Shown in pieces: positions 8,795-17,387 of a DNA stretch of 64,000 bases. The notes beneath the pieces are model-generated. The model ran no database searches. It worked only from the letters and a program-made list of their open reading frames with translations, and was not told the origin of the DNA. Made by a program: the position numbers and the translations under genes. The stretch comes from JBBRVW01 sp963784645 (GTDB taxonomy: Bacteria; Actinomycetota; Actinomycetes; JACCUZ01), in NCBI GenBank assembly GCA_963784645.1, contig CAWARY010000009.1, positions 6,924-70,923 on the forward strand, given 5' to 3'. Positions within the stretch are counted from its first letter, which is position 1. Every line of letters starts with the position of its first letter.

Positions 8795-10012
8795 CAGCCG
8801 GGCCGCGATCCGCTCCGCCGCACCACCGGCGTCGTCGCCCCACACCATCCGCCGGGCCCGCTCGACCTCAGCCCCGCCGGTGCCGGGGCCGTCCTCGAGG
8901 AGCCGCCCGAGTGCCGCCAGCAGCTCGGCCCGGTCGGGGGTGCAGGTCCCGGGCAGCGACCGCGGGTCGAGGTAGAAGCCGCGCTGCCGCGCGTACTGCT
9001 CGATGTCGGGCGTGTAGTACAGCGTGGGCCGGCCGAGCAGCAGGAAGTCGAGCGCCACCGACGAGTAGTCGGTGACCAGCACGTCGCAGAGCCCGAGGTA
9101 GGCGCTCAGGTCGTCGTCGGGCGGGATGGTCACGACGTGGGCGGCGTCCACCTGCGTCGCCGCCACGTTCATGTGCGCCTTGTAGGCGAGCGTGGCCCCG
9201 TGCCGGGAGCAGACCTCGCCCAGGGCGGTCACCAGGTCGGTGTCCGCGACGTCGGTGGCCCGCGAGTCACGCCAGGTGAGGAACAGCCCCACCACCAGCG
9301 GCTGGTCGTGCAACTGGTGCCAGGTGGTCGGGTCGGGCAGCAGTGCGGCCGGCGGCTCGGCGCCCGGGGCGGCCGTGAGGTGGTCGTTGCGTGGGTAGCC
9401 GAGGTCCCAGCACCGGTCCGGGGGCACGCCGAACGCCGGCGACATGAACTGCCGGCTGATCTCCGGGGTCGACGACAGCAGGACGTCCGGCGGCTGCTCG
9501 CGCCCCCAGCCGTCGAGCCGGTCGCGCAGCGGCGAGCGCCGCCGGCCGGCCGGGACGACGCCACGCTCCACGCGCTTGATGGGCAGTCCGTGCCAGAGGC
9601 ACACGGTCCGGGCACCCGGCGCCAGCCAGGTGTTGATGTCCGACCGGTAGGCGGAGTAGACGAAGGTGCCGGCCCGCAGGGTGGCCCGCAGCCCGGCGGC
9701 CGACCAGCGCAGCCGGGCGTCGTACCCGAGCCCGGTCAGCCGTCGCTGCACCTCCCGGGACCCGGTGATCCAGACCGGCTGCAGGTCGCCCCCCTGCAGG
9801 TGCAGGAACAGGTAGGCGGCGTTGTCCGCGAACCGGTCCAGCGGCGCACCGAGCACGACCCGGCGCGGATCCCGCGGGACCCGGGAGAGGAGCAGCCCGA
9901 CGACGCCCAGCAGCGGTCGGCGCGCCACCCCCACCGCCGTCACCACCCGCGCCACGCCCACGGCGCGGACCACCCGGCGTACCACCGCCAGTCGTCGCAG
10001 CCGACCCAGCAC
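8759..10012 (-). CDS. CDP-glycerol glycerophosphotransferase-like protein (TagB/TagF family)
   Basis: 417 residues from the GTG at 10012, preceded by GAGGGGGG at a good distance; a longer reading from 10114 adds a Gly/Pro/Arg-rich piece that looks non-coding. Hallmarks of the family are LWHGLPIKRV near residue 138, LGYPRND, an AYKAHMN segment and TDYSSVALDFLLLGRPTLYY near 313. These enzymes move glycerol- or ribitol-phosphate from CDP donors to make teichoic-acid-like polymers or side groups. It is encoded opposite the kinase cluster and ends inside the last codons of the APH-like gene. Its own promoter must lie in the divergent region at 10013-10392. Confidence 0.85.
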   Translation of the reverse strand: MLGRLRRLAVVRRVVRAVGVARVVTAVGVARRPLLGVVGLLLSRVPRDPRRVVLGAPLDRFADNAAYLFLHLQGGDLQPVWITGSREVQRRLTGLGYDARLRWSAAGLRATLRAGTFVYSAYRSDINTWLAPGARTVCLWHGLPIKRVERGVVPAGRRRSPLRDRLDGWGREQPPDVLLSSTPEISRQFMSPAFGVPPDRCWDLGYPRNDHLTAAPGAEPPAALLPDPTTWHQLHDQPLVVGLFLTWRDSRATDVADTDLVTALGEVCSRHGATLAYKAHMNVAATQVDAAHVVTIPPDDDLSAYLGLCDVLVTDYSSVALDFLLLGRPTLYYTPDIEQYARQRGFYLDPRSLPGTCTPDRAELLAALGRLLEDGPGTGGAEVERARRMVWGDDAGGAAERIAARLSAETGARAAAR

Positions 10013-10392
10013 CGGTCCCCCCTCGCCGTCCCCGCACCGCCGAGGCGGCGGGCCGCCGGACAGCGTCCCAGGCGGGCCCCGACCGCGCCACCGGGACCGG
10101 CCAGGTCCCCTCATACCGTCGGTGATCCCTCCGGGGACAAATCCGGCACTCCATAACGATCTTGCTGGAATCCGGACGAACCATTGTCACGCTCAGTAAC
10201 CGAATCACCCCGTCGGGTCATAGTCTGCCGGGAGGTGAGACCAAGTGGTCGATAACCCTTTCCAACAGGAGAACAAGCGTGAACACTGTGTCCAACACGC
10301 GGCGACAAGCGCGTGGGTGGGGACAGACTCTCGGCGCACATTGCTCACGTAATGTGACAGAGGGTGACGCGCACGTTCTGCCGGGGGGCAGC
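10013..10392. promoter_or_regulatory. Divergent control region with paired GTNAC direct repeats
   Basis: 380 bp, clearly poorer in GC than the genes on either side. Two 15-bp sites each hold two GTNAC units exactly 10 bp apart: GTCAC-gctca-GTAAC at 10186-10200 and GTGAC-agagg-GTGAC at 10354-10368. This is the layout of OmpR-class regulators (MtrA-like). Two stretches also match the BldD-type pattern TNAC-N5-GTNA: 10187-10199 and 10345-10357. A strong AGGAG at 10267-10271 precedes a GTG at 10279 that is in frame with the downstream glycosyltransferase, but codons between there and 10393 are poor. Which regulator binds is inference. Confidence 0.45.
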
Positions 10393-11397
10393 ATGACGGT
10401 GGAGGAGACCGTCCCATTTGGCGACCCGTCGCCAGGGGACGCACGTGATCAGGGGCGGCCGAGGCCTGCCCCGTTGCACAGGGAGTCGCCCGACGGCGAG
10501 GTCATCGACCTGCGCGAGTTCGAGCGAGCCCGACGGGAGCCGGCGCCGCCGGCACCCCTGCCCGAGGTGGCTCACCTGCCGCCGCAGGTGTCGTCGGCGC
10601 CCGACGCGCCGCTCGCCCCGTGGACGTCCTTGCGGGTCAGCGTCGTCGTACCGGCGCTCAACGAGGCGCGGAACCTGCCGCTGGTCCTGCCGCGGCTGCC
10701 CGCGGGCCTGCACCAGGTGATCCTCGTCGACGGCTTCTCGGTCGACGACACGGTCGCTGTCGCGCGCTCGCTGCGCTCCGACATCGAGGTGGTCATGCAG
10801 GTGCGGCGCGGCAAGGGCAACGCACTGGCACACGGCTTCGCGGCGGTCACGGGTGACGTCGTGGTGATGCTCGACGCCGACGGGTCCGCGGACCCGGCCG
10901 AGATCCCGGCCTTCGTGGCGGCTCTCGAGTCCGGTGCCGACTTCGCCAAGGGCTCGCGGTTCCGGGCCGGCGGTGGCAGCTCCGACATCACCCCGCTCCG
11001 GCGGGCCGGCAACCGGGCGCTGAACGGCCTGGTCAACGTGATGTACCGGACCCGCTACACCGACCTGTGCTACGGCTACAACGCGTTCTGGACCCGGCTG
11101 GTGCCGGTGCTCGGCCTGGGCTCGCTCACCGACCAGTCCGAGGCGCCGGAATGGGGTGACGGCTTCGAGATCGAGACGCTGATCAACGTCCGGCTCGCCC
11201 GGGCCGGCGCGCAGGTGGCCGAGGTCGCCAGCTTCGAGCACCCGCGGATCTACGGCGAGAGCAACCTCAACACGGTGCGGGACGGCATCCGCGTCCTCCG
11301 CACCATCTTCCGGGAGCGCCGGTTCACGCGCCGGCACCGGAGCCTGGCTGCCGCCTCGGTGTCCATCGCGGCCTCGTTGTCCAGCAGCAGGGACTGA
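10393..11397 (+). CDS. Family 2 glycosyltransferase (dolichol-phosphate-mannose-synthase-like)
   Basis: 334 residues from the ATG at 10393 with GGGGGG upstream. The first 75 residues are a Pro- and Arg-rich cytoplasmic head. The GT-A domain then runs VSVVVPALNEARNLPLVLPR, VDGFSVDDTV, GKGNALAHG and the metal motif MLDADGSADP, ending with YNAFW and EHPRIYGESNLN. This order is that of polyprenyl-phosphate-sugar synthases and related lipid-linked glycosyltransferases. No C-terminal membrane helices are present. An alternative GTG at 10279 has a better Shine-Dalgarno, but the added 38 codons have a third-base composition unlike the rest of the gene. Confidence 0.85.
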   Translation: MTVEETVPFGDPSPGDARDQGRPRPAPLHRESPDGEVIDLREFERARREPAPPAPLPEVAHLPPQVSSAPDAPLAPWTSLRVSVVVPALNEARNLPLVLPRLPAGLHQVILVDGFSVDDTVAVARSLRSDIEVVMQVRRGKGNALAHGFAAVTGDVVVMLDADGSADPAEIPAFVAALESGADFAKGSRFRAGGGSSDITPLRRAGNRALNGLVNVMYRTRYTDLCYGYNAFWTRLVPVLGLGSLTDQSEAPEWGDGFEIETLINVRLARAGAQVAEVASFEHPRIYGESNLNTVRDGIRVLRTIFRERRFTRRHRSLAAASVSIAASLSSSRD

Positions 11398-11469
11398 CTC
11401 ACCTCGCTCCACACCGGCGCGTGTCACGCGCCGGACCATCGACCAGACCCAGCACGGGGAGAACCACTG

Positions 11470-13113
11470 ATGACCATCACCACACCGCGCCGCCTGAGCG
11501 CGCTCGTCGCGATCGGCGCGGCGACCGCGCTGGGAGCCGCGACGCTCACCGGCGTGCCGGTCGCGGCCGCCGCGACCCCGTCGGTCACGATCCAGGACCC
11601 GGGCACTCCGACGGCTGGCCCGGTCACTCTGCGCGGCACCGCCTCCGGCGGGACGCTCACCACCACGGTGCTCTTCTCCGTCGACGTCTCGCAGTCGACG
11701 GCGCACCCCAGCGAGCTCGACTGCGACGGCAACAACAACTTCGGGCCCAAGGACAACTTCAACGGCGACGACACCACCGGTGACGTGCTCGACTGCGAGA
11801 TCAGCGCCGTGAACGCTCTCAACTCCGGCCTCGCCGCGTCCGCAGGCAGCTCGCTGGTCTCGCTGCAGCACTTCTCGACGACGGCCGCTGCCGACGACCT
11901 CGACCCCGCGCCCGGCCCGGTCGTGCTCTTCGACAGCCCCTCGAACAAGGGCACCGGCAGCGAGCCGCGGATCGTCACCGCGGCGCGGACGCTGCAGCGG
12001 TCCAGCGGGCCGACCGGCACGACGTTCGAGGCTTCCATCAACCTCGCGCTCCAGACCCTCGGGAGTGCGCCGGCGGGGCCGAAGTGGATCATGTTCCTCT
12101 CGGACGGCAAGGGGACGGTCGCCAAGCGCGATACCCCGGCTGCGACAACCGCCGCAACCGCGGCGCTCCTCGACAAGCTCAAGGCGTCCGGCGTGCACCT
12201 GCGCGCGTTCGCGATCGACGACACGGACAACGCCGGTTGCGGCGACGGGCTCGGCGACATGGCCCGGATCACCGGTGAGTCCTGCGTCTCGGTCCCCGAC
12301 CCGGCGCAGCTGGCGTCGGCCGTGAGCACCACCCAGCCCGACGGTGTCACCGCGGTGCGCGTCACCCTGGGTGGCCAGACGCTCGCGGCGACCCTGGACA
12401 TCGCCGGTGGCTGGTCGCTGCCGCTGACCCTCGGCGCCGGGACCTACCCGACGCACGTGGTCGCGACCCTGTCGTCCGGCAAGACCGTCAGTGCCGACCG
12501 GACCTTCACCGTGGCACCCGGCGCCCCCGGCTCCAGCAGCCCGCCCGCGGGCAGCGTGGCGGGGCCGCCCAGCTCGGTGATCGCGGCCGCCTCCGTGCGC
12601 GCCGACCGGCCCAAGCCGGTGCTCCAGCGGCTGCCGGCGAGCGTCACCGGTCCCGTCGGCAAGGCCAGCGCGACCGGACCGGTCACCGACCCCGCGTTCG
12701 AAGGGGCCACCGTCCTGCTGCAGGGCCGGGGCAAGGCCGGCACCGCCTGGCGGAACGTCGGCACCGCGAAGGTGGCGCAGGGCCGCTACACCGTCTCCTG
12801 GACCCGCACGGCGAAGGTCAAGAAGCTGCGCGTCCTCCTGCTGCCGTACAAGAACTTCACGACAGCTCTCGCGGCGGTCCCGCGCGCCGGGATCTCCGAC
12901 TGCCACCGCAGCGGCAGCTCCTCGTCGTGGACCATGACCTGTCGCACGACGGCGGCGAACGGCAAGAACGCCAAGCTGCTCAAGCGCGGCAAGGTCGTGG
13001 ACCGGGCCAAGGTCCGGCGCCACCACGTGTCCGTCTCGGGCAGCGGCCGGCTGTCGGCCTACAAGCTGGTCGTGAAGGCAGCCCCCGGCCAGGTCTTCCG
13101 GCTGCGGCTCTGA
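11470..13113 (+). CDS. Secreted von Willebrand factor A domain protein
   Basis: 547 residues; ATG at 11470 with GGGGAGA upstream. An Ala-rich signal peptide covers residues 1-35. The VWA domain has a complete metal-ion site: DVSQS (D72, S74, S76), a Thr in GPTGTTFEAS, and FLSDGKG (D212). Between the first two lies an insertion of about 35 residues rich in Asp, Asn and Gly plus two Cys, reminiscent of Ca-binding loops. The C-terminal half (about 380-547) is beta-rich and ends without a sorting signal. It probably mediates adhesion or matrix assembly at the cell surface. It follows the glycosyltransferase by 72 bp on the same strand. Confidence 0.78.
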   Translation: MTITTPRRLSALVAIGAATALGAATLTGVPVAAAATPSVTIQDPGTPTAGPVTLRGTASGGTLTTTVLFSVDVSQSTAHPSELDCDGNNNFGPKDNFNGDDTTGDVLDCEISAVNALNSGLAASAGSSLVSLQHFSTTAAADDLDPAPGPVVLFDSPSNKGTGSEPRIVTAARTLQRSSGPTGTTFEASINLALQTLGSAPAGPKWIMFLSDGKGTVAKRDTPAATTAATAALLDKLKASGVHLRAFAIDDTDNAGCGDGLGDMARITGESCVSVPDPAQLASAVSTTQPDGVTAVRVTLGGQTLAATLDIAGGWSLPLTLGAGTYPTHVVATLSSGKTVSADRTFTVAPGAPGSSSPPAGSVAGPPSSVIAAASVRADRPKPVLQRLPASVTGPVGKASATGPVTDPAFEGATVLLQGRGKAGTAWRNVGTAKVAQGRYTVSWTRTAKVKKLRVLLLPYKNFTTALAAVPRAGISDCHRSGSSSSWTMTCRTTAANGKNAKLLKRGKVVDRAKVRRHHVSVSGSGRLSAYKLVVKAAPGQVFRLRL

Positions 13114-13122
13114 CACCGCGCT

Positions 13123-13159
13123 GACCCGCGGGCCGGCCCTGCCGGCCGGCTCGCGGGTC
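13123..13159 (+). terminator. GC-rich hairpin after the VWA gene
   Basis: GACCCGCG (13123-13130) pairs with CGCGGGTC (13152-13159), and inside it GGCCGGC pairs with GCCGGCC around a 3-nt loop, with a 4-nt bulge. It lies 9 bp after the VWA stop codon. There is no U-tract, as is usual in actinomycetes. Confidence 0.5.
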
Positions 13160-13229
13160 GGTCCACCGCTCGCCCCCGACGGCGGGACGGGCGGCCCCCG
13201 CACGCGGCACCCGACGAGAAGAGGGATCG

Positions 13230-14150
13230 GTGGCGGGTACCCGGCGGAAGGCGTCCGCGGCCACCCGGATCGAGGGCAGCCCGGTCGTGGCGACGTCGCT
13301 CGCCGCATCGGCGGTGGTGCTGGTCGCGGTCGTGGTTGCGGGACTTGCGGACGGTCGACTCGGGCTCAGCAGCCGGTCCGACGAGGCAGTGCCCCAGCTC
13401 CGGGACGATGCGATCTCGGCGCCGGCGACCCGGGCTCCTCGAGGAGACCTGCCCGGCTGGCGCCAGGTCTTCGTCGAGGACTTCGACCGGCCGGTGCCTC
13501 TCGGTCGGTTCACCTCCGACGGCTACTACGGGCCGCGGTTCGAACGGACCTATCCGCACCCGTGGAAGGACACCTCCGGCCACGGCAGCTACGACCCCGA
13601 CCGCACGCTGTCCGTCGCGGACGGGGTGCTCGACACCTATCTCCACACCGAGGGCGGGCGGGCCCGCGTCGCCGCGGTGGAGCCGACCCTCGCGCTGGCC
13701 GCCCGCGGCCAGACGTACGGCCGGTACGCCGTCCGGTTCCGGGCCGACACCCTGCCCGGCTACAAGATCGCCTGGTTGCTCTGGCCCGACTCGGGCCTGC
13801 GGTCGGAGGGCGAGATCGACTTCCCCGAGGCGGACCTGGACGCCCGGCTCAAGGCCTTCCTGCACCAGGCCTCCGACGACGGCACCCCCTACAGCCTGGG
13901 GGTGCAGGACGAGTACGAGTCGCAGGTGCGCCCCACCGGCTGGCACACGGCGGTGACCGAGTGGCAGCCAGGGAAGGTGCGGTTCCTGCTGGACGGTGCG
14001 GTTCTCGGCGTCTCGACCGAGCGGGTGCCCGCACGCCCCATGCACTGGGTGCTGCAGACCGAGACCCGGCTCAGCGGGCCGCCGCCGGACGCCTCGGTAT
14101 CCGGCCACGTGCAGGTCGACTGGGTCGCGGCCTGGTCCTACGCCCCGTGA
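13230..14150 (+). CDS. Secreted or membrane-anchored GH16 glycoside hydrolase
   Basis: 306 residues from the GTG at 13230, preceded by AGAGGG. A hydrophobic stretch at residues 20-42 is an uncleaved anchor or signal peptide. The GH16 active site is intact: EIDFPE gives the nucleophile E195, helper D197 and acid/base E200. YGRYAVRFR upstream and WHTAVTEWQPGKVRFLLDG downstream are typical jelly-roll strands of the family. GH16 enzymes cut beta-1,3/1,4-glucans or related galactans. In a polysaccharide region it may trim the organism's own exopolysaccharide, as ExoK does. The stop codon lies within a 6-bp hairpin (14142-14159) shared with the convergent phosphoesterase gene. Confidence 0.85.
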   Translation: MAGTRRKASAATRIEGSPVVATSLAASAVVLVAVVVAGLADGRLGLSSRSDEAVPQLRDDAISAPATRAPRGDLPGWRQVFVEDFDRPVPLGRFTSDGYYGPRFERTYPHPWKDTSGHGSYDPDRTLSVADGVLDTYLHTEGGRARVAAVEPTLALAARGQTYGRYAVRFRADTLPGYKIAWLLWPDSGLRSEGEIDFPEADLDARLKAFLHQASDDGTPYSLGVQDEYESQVRPTGWHTAVTEWQPGKVRFLLDGAVLGVSTERVPARPMHWVLQTETRLSGPPPDASVSGHVQVDWVAAWSYAP

Positions 14151-14175
14151 CCTCGGGGCACCCGCTCCGCCGCGG

Positions 14176-15591
14176 TCAGAGGCCGAGCGAGTCCCGCATC
14201 GACGCCGCGGTCGCCGCCTTGCCCAGGGTGGGTGGCAGGCCGAGCAGCTCCTCGGTGGTGCGCAGCAGCGAGTAGTGGTCGAACGTCGTCCCGCTGGTGG
14301 TACCGGACTTCACGCTGGGCGCCACCACCACCGTGGAGACCCGGTTCCCGCTCGTGCGGTCGTCCTCGTCGAACGTGACGACCAGCGCGGTGCGCCCGCC
14401 GGCGTAGGCGCTGCTGGACAGGATCGTCGGCACCCACGTGGCCAGCCACGCGTCACCGGTGGCGACCGAGCAGTCGTGCATGTCGTTGCACATGTCCGGC
14501 GTGACGAACGCGAACGCCGGGAGGGCGTTGGAGGCCAGGGCGTCGGCGAGCGCGCCGCCGGTCGGCGCGCCCAGCGGCACGTCCCACCGTGCGCAGTCGG
14601 TGCGGACACCGGGGTAGTACGCCGCCGGGTTGTGCTTGACGGCGTACCGGCCGGAGTCCGAGAGCGCGCAGGTCCCCGGCATGGACTCCTGGTACGACCG
14701 CCACTGCCGGCCCGAGTCGGTGACCTGGCTGAACAGCGAGGGCCCGGCGACCGGGTGGGCCGACGGCGGGCCGTCGTCGGTGACCCCGGCGGTCGAGCCA
14801 CCGGTGGCCGCCAGGTAGTTGGGCAGCGAGGGGTGCGCGACGCCGTGGTAGTCCGTCGCCAGGCCGCACCGGTTCGCCAGCGACGTGAGGTACGGCGCCG
14901 CGCTCGACCCCACGACCGGCGCCTTGTTCTCGAACCAGATCCAGATCACGTGGTCGTACGTCGCCGGCCGGCTCGTGCCGACACACGGTGTCGCCGAGCC
15001 GACAGTGGGGGTCGCAGCGGGGGGCGGCGCTGCCGGGGCGGCCGGGCTCGGCGACGCGGGAGCCGGCGCGGTCGGCGGCGCGGATGCCGGGCGAGGGGCG
15101 GCCCGCTTCTTCTTGCTCGGTGTCGGCGACGGTGTCCGGGACGTCCGCTGTCTCGTCGGCGACGGGGACGCAGCCGGCCGGCTGTCGCGACCCGGGCCGG
15201 CCGTCGCACGCGGTCCGGTCCGTCCGGATGCCGACGCCTGCCCGCCGGACGTCGCCGTCGGGTCGGTCGGGCCGTTCCCCGCGAGTCGACCCGTGCCGGC
15301 GGGCCTGCGGCTCGGCAGGACGCTGCCGACCGGGTCCGAGGGGCCGGCCAGCAGGCCGCCTCCGGTCTGGCTGGGCGGGTCCGACACGGAGGTGCGCACG
15401 GTCGAGCTGCCACGCCACTGCTGCAGCGCAGGGACCCCGAGGACGACGGCAGCCGCCAGGCCGGTGGCGGCGCCGGCCGCGACGACGGCCCGGCCCGTGC
15501 GGCCAGCGCTGCCGGGGCGGCCAGGGCTGCTCGTCCGGCTGGCCGGGCGCGCGCGGTGCCGCCCCCTGTGCGTTCCGGTCGGCAGGCGCAC
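14176..15591 (-). CDS. Secreted phosphoesterase (phospholipase C / acid phosphatase family)
   Basis: 471 residues; GTG start at 15591 with GGGAG nine bases upstream. A basic N-terminus and one hydrophobic segment (AVVAAGAATGLAAAVVLGV) suggest a signal anchor. Residues about 60-205 are a Pro/Ser/Thr-rich linker with short Lys/Arg runs, a cell-wall-spanning type. The catalytic domain (about 210-471) shows VIWIWFENKA, HPSLPNYLA, TPDMCNDMHDC and VVTFDEDD, the metal and active-site signatures of the phosphoesterase family that includes AcpA and PlcC. It releases phosphate from extracellular esters. The MBL gene sits 93 bp upstream on the same strand. Confidence 0.83.
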   Translation of the reverse strand: MRLPTGTHRGRHRARPASRTSSPGRPGSAGRTGRAVVAAGAATGLAAAVVLGVPALQQWRGSSTVRTSVSDPPSQTGGGLLAGPSDPVGSVLPSRRPAGTGRLAGNGPTDPTATSGGQASASGRTGPRATAGPGRDSRPAASPSPTRQRTSRTPSPTPSKKKRAAPRPASAPPTAPAPASPSPAAPAAPPPAATPTVGSATPCVGTSRPATYDHVIWIWFENKAPVVGSSAAPYLTSLANRCGLATDYHGVAHPSLPNYLAATGGSTAGVTDDGPPSAHPVAGPSLFSQVTDSGRQWRSYQESMPGTCALSDSGRYAVKHNPAAYYPGVRTDCARWDVPLGAPTGGALADALASNALPAFAFVTPDMCNDMHDCSVATGDAWLATWVPTILSSSAYAGGRTALVVTFDEDDRTSGNRVSTVVVAPSVKSGTTSGTTFDHYSLLRTTEELLGLPPTLGKAATAASMRDSLGL

Positions 15592-15684
15592 TGCGTCTCA
15601 CTCCCGTGGCGCACGGCAGACCCGCCGCGCAGCCGAGGGCGAGTCTAGGCCTCCGACCGCGCGGGGGGAACGGCGGACACGCGG

Positions 15685-16338
15685 CTACCAGCCGCGGGCC
15701 CGCCACTCGGGCAGCGCAGGTCGCTCGGCGCCGAGGGTGGAGTCGTTGCCGTGCCCCGGGTAGAACCACGTGTCGTCAGGTAGCCGGCCGAACAGCTTGG
15801 CCTCGACGTCGTCCAGCAGCGAGGCGAACGCCTCCGGGCCGGCGGTCTTCCCTACGCCGCCCGGGAACAGCGAGTCGCCGGTGAACAGGTGCGGTGGCCC
15901 GTCCGGGTCGCGGTGCACCAGGGCCACCGAGCCCGGCGTGTGGCCCACGAGGCCGACGACCTCCAGCTCGACGTGACCGACGCGCAGCCGGTCGCCGTCG
16001 TCGAGCAGCACGTCGGTCACCACCGGGACGCCCGGCGCGTCCTCGCGACCGGCCAGGGTGCGTGCACCCGTCGCCTCGACGACCGCGCCGAGCGCCTGCC
16101 AGTGGTCGCGGTGCTGGTGGGTCGTGACGACCTGCTCGAGCCCCCCGGTACCGACGAGCGCCAGCAGCGTCGCGGAGTCGTTCGCCGCGTCCACGAGCAG
16201 CCGCTCGCCGGTCTCCCGGCAGGTCAGCAGGTACGTGTTGTTGTCCATCGGCCCGACCGAGACCTTGCCGATCGTCAGGGTCGACAGCTCGCGCACGTCG
16301 GCCCCGCCGCCCCGCGTCACTGCACCGGTGTAGCCCAC
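15685..16338 (-). CDS. MBL-fold metallo-hydrolase (glyoxalase II-like)
   Basis: 217 residues; GTG at 16338 with GGAGG upstream. The metal-binding HQHRDH is at residues 74-79, followed by a GHTPGS His, a TGDSLF Asp and a PGHG His, the complete dinuclear set. NNTYLL near the start and LFTGDSLFPGGVGKT are typical of hydroxyacylglutathione hydrolase-like proteins. In an organism that probably uses mycothiol, the substrate may be a mycothiol thioester, but that is inference. Confidence 0.82.
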   Translation of the reverse strand: MGYTGAVTRGGGADVRELSTLTIGKVSVGPMDNNTYLLTCRETGERLLVDAANDSATLLALVGTGGLEQVVTTHQHRDHWQALGAVVEATGARTLAGREDAPGVPVVTDVLLDDGDRLRVGHVELEVVGLVGHTPGSVALVHRDPDGPPHLFTGDSLFPGGVGKTAGPEAFASLLDDVEAKLFGRLPDDTWFYPGHGNDSTLGAERPALPEWRARGW

Positions 16339-16434
16339 TCGTGCCTCCAGTCGTCCGTTCAGGGGATCGTGCCGACCTGCGGCCCCACGCTACGGTCCGC
16401 CCAAGGGGCTCGGGCAACGACGGTCGGGAGCGAC

Positions 16435-16665
16435 ATGGCGGCCGAGGACGGACCGGACGACGGCCGCGGCTTCCTGCGCGACATGGCCGCCCAGTCCGCG
16501 CGCGCGCACGAGTTCGACCGGCGGCTGCGCTGGTCGCGGCTGAGCAAGCAGCTGCGGGAGAACGACGAGGTCGTGGCACACGTCGCGGCGCACCCGGACC
16601 AGCCCGGCGAGACCGACCCGGCTACGTCCAGCGCGGCGCCGGCGGTACCTGACCAGCGTCGCTGA
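16435..16665 (+). CDS. Small charged protein of unknown function
   Basis: 76 residues; the ATG at 16435 follows CGGGAG, and a TACGGT box lies at 16391-16396. It is hydrophilic and rich in Arg, Asp and Glu, with an amphipathic middle (DRRLRWSRLSKQLRENDEVV) likely to be helical. Third codon positions are almost all G or C up to the overlap with the convergent gene (16622-16665), which supports real coding. I recognise no domain. It is divergent from the MBL gene. Confidence 0.55.
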   Translation: MAAEDGPDDGRGFLRDMAAQSARAHEFDRRLRWSRLSKQLRENDEVVAHVAAHPDQPGETDPATSSAAPAVPDQRR

Positions 16666-17356
16666 GCGTCAGCCCGTCGCCCGGCGACCGGCCGGTCAGC
16701 CAGGCGGCCAGCGCCGCCGCGCTCCCGGACAGCGCCGGCCCGTCAGCGGCCACCTCCCAGGAGGCGTCCCGGTCGACGGCGACGAGCGTCCCGACGGGGC
16801 AGTCGCGCCCGTGGCGGAACAGCCCGGCCAGCTGGTCCAGGGTCCGCGCCGCGAACTCCGGGTCCCAGTCGTCCGGGCCGTAGCCCGCGTCCAGGTCGAC
16901 GTGGTGGATCTCCACCTCGCGGGTCCGGATCCGCGGGAGCTCCCAGCCGTACGCCGTGGCGCCGGACCGCATGACGACCTGCCGTTCCCGGGCCTCGGCC
17001 GGGAAGTCGGCGAACGCTGCCAGCAGGCGCTCCGCCGACTCCGCCAGGTCCAGCCGGAGGTCTCCGAGCTGCCGCCCGGCGCCGTCCTCGATCTCGCGGT
17101 CCCGGGAGTCCGGCCCGCCCGGGTACATCGGCCGCCCGTCGCCGGTCACCGCAGCGAGGACCAGGTTGGTCACGGCATCGGCGTTGCGCGCGACGTGGGT
17201 GAGGACATGGCCCCGGGTCCAGCCGGGCAGCAGCGACGGCTCCCGGCAGGCCGGCGCGGTGAGGCCGTCGACCCTGGTCAGCAGGCGGTCGGTGGCCGCC
17301 GCCATCTCGTCCAGGGCCGCCTGCAGGTCGTCCGCGTCGCCGCTCGTCACAGGCAT
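16622..17356 (-). CDS. Maleylpyruvate isomerase family, mycothiol-dependent enzyme
   Basis: 244 residues; ATG at 17356. The N-terminal DinB/MPI four-helix bundle shows the metal-binding pattern LLPGWTRGHVLTHVARNADA (His near 50 and 54) and a later EIHHVDLDAGY His. The C-terminal part resembles the SCP2-like domain of this family (FAARTLDQLAG ... LTGRSPGDGLTLSDAG). Members use mycothiol as thiol cofactor for isomerisation or transfer reactions; the substrate here is unknown. The last 44 bp overlap the 3' end of the opposite small gene. Confidence 0.83.
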   Translation of the reverse strand: MPVTSGDADDLQAALDEMAAATDRLLTRVDGLTAPACREPSLLPGWTRGHVLTHVARNADAVTNLVLAAVTGDGRPMYPGGPDSRDREIEDGAGRQLGDLRLDLAESAERLLAAFADFPAEARERQVVMRSGATAYGWELPRIRTREVEIHHVDLDAGYGPDDWDPEFAARTLDQLAGLFRHGRDCPVGTLVAVDRDASWEVAADGPALSGSAAALAAWLTGRSPGDGLTLSDAGQVPPAPRWT

Positions 17357-17381
17357 GACGGTATCTGTCCGACCCGCCGCT

Positions 17382-17387
17382 TAGCAT
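17382..17387 (+). promoter_or_regulatory. Candidate -10 box for uvrA
   Basis: TAGCAT lies about 60 bp before the uvrA GTG. I looked for an actinobacterial SOS operator (CGAAC-N4-GTTCG type) between 17357 and 17448 and found none, so LexA control is not supported here. Confidence 0.35.
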
